Below, one piece after another: positions 13,549-16,520 of a stretch of DNA of 16,520 bases. The stretch covers positions 1 to 16,520 of the forward strand of contig DLYJ01000110.1 of the NCBI GenBank assembly GCA_003447785.1, read 5' to 3'. A program made the position numbers and the translations under genes. The notes beneath the pieces are model-generated. The model was given only the letters and a program-made list of their open reading frames with translations, had not been told where the DNA came from and searched no databases. This DNA is from Treponema sp. (GTDB lineage Bacteria; Spirochaetota; Spirochaetia; Treponematales; Treponemataceae). Position 1 is the first letter of the stretch; the number at the start of each line of letters is the position of its first letter.

Positions 13549-14442
13549 TTAACAGGTGGGCAAAAGGGACTTGGTTCTGAATTGAACAGGACTGAGTCCT
13601 TTTAATTTTAACTTAATCCGCCTGGTATTATAATAATCAATATATCCGATTAAATCTTTAATGAAAATCTCCGCATCTTCATATTTATTCGGATAAAGTA
13701 ACTCTGATTTCATTATTCCAAACCAATTTTCCATAACTGAATTGTCTAAGCAGTTTCCTTTCCTAGACATACTCTGAATAATTCCTTTTTCTTCTAAACG
13801 CTTTTGATATCGCTTCTGTTGATATTGCCATCCTTGATCTGAATGCAGAATGAGACCTTTACACTCTGGAACTTTCTCAAATGCTTTATCAAGCATATCC
13901 ATTACCTGATTAATATCAGGTCGATATGAAATGTTATAACTGACAATTTCACCGTTATACATATCAAGAATTGGTGAAAGAAATATTTTTTTTTCACTAA
14001 TAGTTATCTGTGTAACATCTGTTGTCCACTTCTGATTTGCTTTTGAAGCTGCAAAATTTCTGTTTATGATATTTGGCGCAGCTTTACCAACGGCTCCGCG
14101 ATATGAATTATACTTTACTCGCCTTTGAACGCTTTTCAGACCATTCTTCTTCATAAGCCTATGAACAGTCTTATGATTTATTACCATACCTTCATTTTTA
14201 AGCTGAAAACAGATACGTCTGACGCCATATCTACCTTTATGTTCATGATAAATATCAATTATCTGCTTTTCGATTAATTCATATTTGTTTTTTTTGGGTT
14301 TTATTGCTGCGTAAAACGTACTTACAGGCATTTCAAAATATGCTAACAATTTGCGAAGAGAAAAATCGTGCCTTAATTCTCCGATGACTCTTGCCTTGAG
14401 TTCTGTCCGGATTTCTCTTCTTCCCGAATTAAGGCCCTCAAT
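13549..14442 (-). CDS. IS3-family transposase OrfB (DDE catalytic part), made by -1 frameshift
   Basis: This frame carries the rve/DDE catalytic core of IS3-family transposases. The triad is visible in TDVTQ, HSDQGWQY and ENWFGIMKSE; the second Asp and the Glu are separated by 35 residues, the classic D-D(35)E. The HTH_21 region YGVRRICFQLKNEG lies upstream. OrfB is in the -1 frame relative to OrfA and has no SD-supported start of its own; the first possible start is TTG at 14349. The frame is continuous back to the slippery A7 at 14442-14448 and encodes REIRTELKARVIGELRHDFS before that TTG, which matches the usual OrfB N-terminus. The active product is therefore probably the OrfAB fusion. 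Confidence 0.92.
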   Translation of the reverse strand: MEGLNSGRREIRTELKARVIGELRHDFSLRKLLAYFEMPVSTFYAAIKPKKNKYELIEKQIIDIYHEHKGRYGVRRICFQLKNEGMVINHKTVHRLMKKNGLKSVQRRVKYNSYRGAVGKAAPNIINRNFAASKANQKWTTDVTQITISEKKIFLSPILDMYNGEIVSYNISYRPDINQVMDMLDKAFEKVPECKGLILHSDQGWQYQQKRYQKRLEEKGIIQSMSRKGNCLDNSVMENWFGIMKSELLYPNKYEDAEIFIKDLIGYIDYYNTRRIKLKLKGLSPVQFRTKSLLPTC

Positions 14443-14900
14443 TTTTTTAGGATGGCATTTTCCATTCTGAGGTATTCATTTTCTTCCCTCAGTTTTTCAA
14501 GTTCACTTTTTTCTGTAATCTGTTTTTCTTTCTTTTTCTTAGTCATCGTTTTTGGATCTCCGCGTTTATCGCTGTCCAACAAACAATAACCACCTTCACA
14601 ATATTTTTTTCGCCAGTTTCGAAGTAAAGAAGTTGTAGATATTTTAAAAAGTGTACATGTTTTTACATCGGACAGATTGTATTTACGCTGATATTCTAAC
14701 ACATGTATTTTGAACTGCGTATCGTATGAACGGGATTTTTTGATTAAGGCGTTTGCGCCATCTTCATTATACTTGAGAACAAGCAAGCGAACTGTTGATT
14801 TATGAACACCGAACTTTCTTGCGGTGAGCTTAAAACCATCTCCAGAGTTCAGATAATGTGCAACAATGTTTGCCTTATCTTTATCTGACAATTTAGACAT
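14373..14900 (-). CDS. IS3-family transposase OrfA
   Basis: OrfA is 175 residues from the ATG at 14900 (MSKLSDKDKANIV), supported by GGAGG 10 nt upstream. The frame is open further upstream to 14945, but that would start inside the terminal repeat. It has two helix-turn-helix regions (FKLTARKFGVHKSTVRLLVL, and the ISTTSLLRNWRKKY part) that bind the element ends. A leucine-zipper-like coiled coil (EKLREENEYLRMENAILKKL) near the C-terminus mediates multimerisation. Its 3' part overlaps OrfB and contains the frameshift site. Confidence 0.92.
   Translation of the reverse strand: MSKLSDKDKANIVAHYLNSGDGFKLTARKFGVHKSTVRLLVLKYNEDGANALIKKSRSYDTQFKIHVLEYQRKYNLSDVKTCTLFKISTTSLLRNWRKKYCEGGYCLLDSDKRGDPKTMTKKKKEKQITEKSELEKLREENEYLRMENAILKKLRALIREEEKSGQNSRQESSEN
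14442..14448 (-). other. Programmed -1 frameshift site (A7) of the IS
   Basis: The minus strand reads C-CTA-AAA-AAA-TTG in the OrfA frame, i.e. a canonical A-AAA-AAA slippery heptamer. Slipping back one base continues in OrfB as IEGLNSGRREIRTELK. This parallels the A-run frameshift sites of IS150 and relatives. No clear downstream stimulatory pseudoknot was identified by eye. Confidence 0.8.
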
Positions 14901-14949
14901 AAAAAATGTACCTCCAAAAATTATATTCCAATTTTTGGGGTACACTTCA

Positions 14950-14971
14950 TTTTTTTTGGCGAGGGGGCGCC
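14950..14971. repeat. Right part of the IS-interrupted palindromic element
   Basis: A T-run (14950-14957), then GGCGAGG (14958-14964), complementary to CCTCGCC at 13510-13516, then GGCGC (14966-14970), complementary to GCGCC at 13428-13432. It ends 6 bp before the rubrerythrin stop codon and is followed by TTTT, so on the plus strand it could have ended DUF711 transcription before the insertion. Confidence 0.65.
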
Positions 14972-14977
14972 TTTTAA

Positions 14978-15520
14978 TTAATAATTTGTAGCTTCAACCT
15001 GGAAGAAGCTCTGTGGGTGAGCACAAACCGGACATACTGCAGGTGCTTTTTTACCTACAACGATGTGTCCGCAGTTAGCACACTGCCAGATTGCGTCTCC
15101 GTCCTTGCTGAATACAAGTTCTTTTTCAACATTGTCCAGCAGTTTTCGGTAGCGTTCTTCGTGGTGCTTTTCAATTGCGCCAACCATTTCAAAAAGTTTT
15201 GCAATGCGAGGGAATCCTTCTTCTTTTGCGGTTTTTGCAAATCCGTCATACATGTCAGTCCACTCGTAGTTTTCACCTTCTGCTGCAGCCTTGAGGTTTT
15301 CTGCTGTTGAAGAAATTTCCCCGCCATTCAAAAGTTTGAACCAGATCTTTGCGTGTTCTTTTTCGTTTCTTGCTGTTTCTTCAAAAATATCAGCTATCTG
15401 TTCATAGCCTTCTTTTCGAGCCTTGCTTGCAAAGTATGTGTACTTGTTGCGAGCCTGTGATTCACCTGCAAATGCGGTCTGCAGGTTTTTTTCGGTCTGT
15501 GTTCCTTTGATATCTTCCAT
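14978..15520 (-). CDS. rbr: Rubrerythrin
   Basis: This 180-residue non-haem iron protein reduces hydrogen peroxide in the cytoplasm of anaerobes, using electrons from rubredoxin or NADH-dependent partners. The four-helix diiron domain has ligands in [11 protein letters not shown] (Glu20), [12 protein letters not shown] (Glu53, His56), a Glu in the ENYEW region, and [12 protein letters not shown] (Glu117, His120). The C-terminal rubredoxin-like [Fe(SCys)4] domain has CANC (147/150) and CPVC (163/166). Domain order and length are those of classical rubrerythrin. SD AAGGAGA (15529-15535) supports the start. A 12-bp palindrome lies in its promoter spacer, suggesting peroxide- or redox-responsive control. 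It is a single-gene unit, divergent from the Hsp70-domain-like gene. Confidence 0.96.
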   Translation of the reverse strand: MEDIKGTQTEKNLQTAFAGESQARNKYTYFASKARKEGYEQIADIFEETARNEKEHAKIWFKLLNGGEISSTAENLKAAAEGENYEWTDMYDGFAKTAKEEGFPRIAKLFEMVGAIEKHHEERYRKLLDNVEKELVFSKDGDAIWQCANCGHIVVGKKAPAVCPVCAHPQSFFQVEATNY

Positions 15521-15561
15521 GACGGTGATCTCCTTATAATAAATAATTGTACCCTGCTATA

Positions 15562-15590
15562 AATATACTGGTGAATTCACCTAAAAACAA
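15562..15590 (-). promoter_or_regulatory. Candidate rubrerythrin promoter with palindrome in the spacer
   Basis: On the minus strand, TTGTTT (15585-15590), 17 bp, TATATT (15562-15567). The spacer holds the perfect 12-bp palindrome GGTGAATTCACC (15570-15581). A dimeric regulator bound there would block RNA polymerase. An alternative -10, TACAAT, closer to the gene has no good -35. Confidence 0.45.
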
Positions 15591-15602
15591 GAGAAAAAAG
15601 TG

Positions 15603-15631
15603 TTGAAATTCGGTCAAAGTGCCGATACTCT
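15603..15631 (+). promoter_or_regulatory. Weak candidate promoter of the Hsp70-domain-like gene
   Basis: TTGAAA (15603-15608) and, after 17 bp, TACTCT (15626-15631), a poor -10. A GCCGATAC motif (15621-15628) resembles the -10 of flagellar sigma-28 promoters, but no TAAA-type -35 is found at the right distance. A small hairpin GGCAT/ATGCC (15641-15656) lies just before the GAGGG SD (15659-15663). Confidence 0.3.
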
Positions 15632-15670
15632 TAAAGAATAGGCATTTTTATATGCCACGAGGGAAAATCT

Positions 15671-16520
15671 ATGAAAACTATCGGTATTAAACTTGCAGAC
15701 GGCTCTTTCTACCCGATCTTGGAAGAAGGAACAGCTAAAACTTATCAACTTGATTTGACCACTGTAAAAGACGGTCAGACAAAGGTTCAAATCGATTTGT
15801 ACCGCTCCGCAACAGGAACCATGGAAGACGCAGAGTACGTTGATACTCTCGAAGTTTCAAACCTTGTTCCCCATCCAAACGGAGAAGTTGAACTCCACCT
15901 TTCTGTAGGTCTGAATGAAAACAACGAGCTGGATGCAAAAGTAGTTGACGAAGAAACAGGTAAACAGAGCGAAACAAATGTTGTTCTTGTTTCACGTACT
16001 CTCGCCGAACGCAGCGAACCTACAAATTTTGAACTTTCAGACACCAGCGACGATGCTGTTCAGGAAGACGATCTTTCCCTCGAAGATGTTCCTGAAGTAA
16101 CAGACAGTGCCGCAAAAAACGCCGAAGAACCATCTGCAGATGACGGTTTTACAGACGTAAGTTCAGAATTCACTTTTGATGACTTTGAAGATGATACTGC
16201 AAACGGTATCCAGGAAGAAAAAGATACAAACGGTGTCGTAACAGAAACCGTTGACGAAGTTCCATTCAGTTTTGACAGCGAAATCCTCGATGAAGCAAAG
16301 ACTGACAAAGAAGCAGACGATGTCCTCACAGGCGGCTCAGGTACAGAACGCGCTATGCCTGAAGCTGACGAAAGTTCTGATGACTTTGCCTCTGATTTTT
16401 CACTTCCTGAAGAGACAGTTACAGACGTTGACGCAAAAGAAGTTACAGACGCTGGAACGGACGAAACTGTTACCGGCGAACCGGTCAGCGTCGGAGCTGA
16501 AAGCGGCGAAGCTGTAAGCG
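15671..16520 (+). CDS. Partial protein: Hsp70 substrate-domain-like N-terminus with long acidic tail
   Basis: The frame is open from ATG 15671 (SD GAGGG, 7 nt spacing) to the window edge, giving 283 residues. Residues about 24-105 resemble the beta-sandwich substrate-binding domain of Hsp70/DnaK: KDGQTKVQIDLYRS, LEVSNLVPHPNGEVELHLSV, NENNELDAKVVDEETGKQSE, in the same order as in DnaK. No ATPase domain precedes it, because the protein starts with MKTIGIKLADGSFYPI. From about residue 115 on it is extremely rich in Asp, Glu, Ser and Thr (EDDLSLEDVPEV, TFDDFEDDT), probably disordered, with recurring short TD/ETV motifs. The C-terminus is outside the window and may hold another domain. It could be a co-chaperone or an adaptor. 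I recognise no characterised gene. Confidence 0.75.
   Translation, partial: MKTIGIKLADGSFYPILEEGTAKTYQLDLTTVKDGQTKVQIDLYRSATGTMEDAEYVDTLEVSNLVPHPNGEVELHLSVGLNENNELDAKVVDEETGKQSETNVVLVSRTLAERSEPTNFELSDTSDDAVQEDDLSLEDVPEVTDSAAKNAEEPSADDGFTDVSSEFTFDDFEDDTANGIQEEKDTNGVVTETVDEVPFSFDSEILDEAKTDKEADDVLTGGSGTERAMPEADESSDDFASDFSLPEETVTDVDAKEVTDAGTDETVTGEPVSVGAESGEAVS

Larger units (their letters stand above)
13522..14949 (-). mobile_element. Complete IS3-family insertion sequence (IS150-like)
   Basis: The 1,428-bp element has 16-bp perfect terminal inverted repeats, TGAAGTGTACCCCAAA at 13522-13537 and its complement at 14934-14949, with the TG...CA ends typical of the IS3 family. It encodes OrfA (helix-turn-helix plus coiled coil) and OrfB (DDE integrase) on the minus strand, joined by a poly-A frameshift site. 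The flanks are T-runs (13518-13521 and 14950-14957), so a 3-4-bp TTT(T) target duplication is likely but cannot be delimited exactly. Both frames and both ends are intact, so it may be active. Confidence 0.93.

Noticed and set aside
15621..15628. Sigma-28 (flagellar) promoter for the Hsp70-domain-like gene
   Set aside because: The GCCGATAC half is present but no TAAA-type -35 lies at the required distance.

Overview
The window looks like a chromosomal segment of a host-associated spirochaete, most likely a gut or rumen Treponema. This is inferred from gene content and protein style: a clostridial-type phosphatidylserine decarboxylase, a DUF711/UPF0210 protein, rubrerythrin, a TRAP-type solute-binding lipoprotein, lipoproteins with short lipoboxes, and an Hsp70-substrate-domain-like acidic protein. 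No rRNA, tRNA, CRISPR array or phage module was seen.

Layout. 1-242 (-) is the start of an unidentified membrane protein. 376-1958 (+) is a tight rrf2-mnmA operon, in which a cysteine-containing Rrf2 regulator overlaps a tRNA 2-thiouridylase by one base. 2031-3026 (+) is a lone TRAP (DctP-type) binding lipoprotein, followed by a 270-bp array of palindromic repeats. 3298-4185 (-) is an exported YD-repeat protein, divergent from an IlvY-like LysR regulator (4272-5168, +). 5190-7598 (-) is a large lipoprotein with a probable beta-helix. 7735-8940 (-) is an exported alpha/beta-hydrolase esterase. 9025-9870 (-) is phosphatidylserine decarboxylase, divergent from a two-domain ModF-like ABC ATPase (9953-11545, +). 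11660-11842 (-) is a 60-residue membrane protein with a strong, dyad-covered promoter, divergent from the DUF711 gene (12031-13392, +). 13522-14949 is an intact IS3-family (IS150-like) element. 14978-15520 (-) is rubrerythrin, divergent from an Hsp70-substrate-domain-like protein that runs off the window (15671 onward, +).

Working together. Most genes are single transcription units, and few function as a set. The clearest partnership is rrf2-mnmA, where a probable Fe-S-sensing repressor sits with a CxxC-type (probably Fe-S) tRNA thiolation enzyme. IlvY, the TRAP binding protein, ModF and DUF711 all lack the partners they usually have elsewhere.

The most interesting signals are not protein-coding. 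First, four genes lack a Shine-Dalgarno sequence and have a -10 hexamer 6-8 bp before the start codon, while the genes with a clear longer leader carry an SD; this suggests leaderless transcripts. Second, the IS3-family element sits in the poly-T loop of a multi-branched palindromic element between DUF711 and rubrerythrin. Third, a near-consensus promoter ahead of the large lipoprotein gene runs straight into an intrinsic terminator, suggesting attenuation or a tiny RNA. Fourth, several perfect dyads overlap promoters (small membrane protein, rubrerythrin, ModF). I saw no clear multi-gene novel defence or biosynthetic system.
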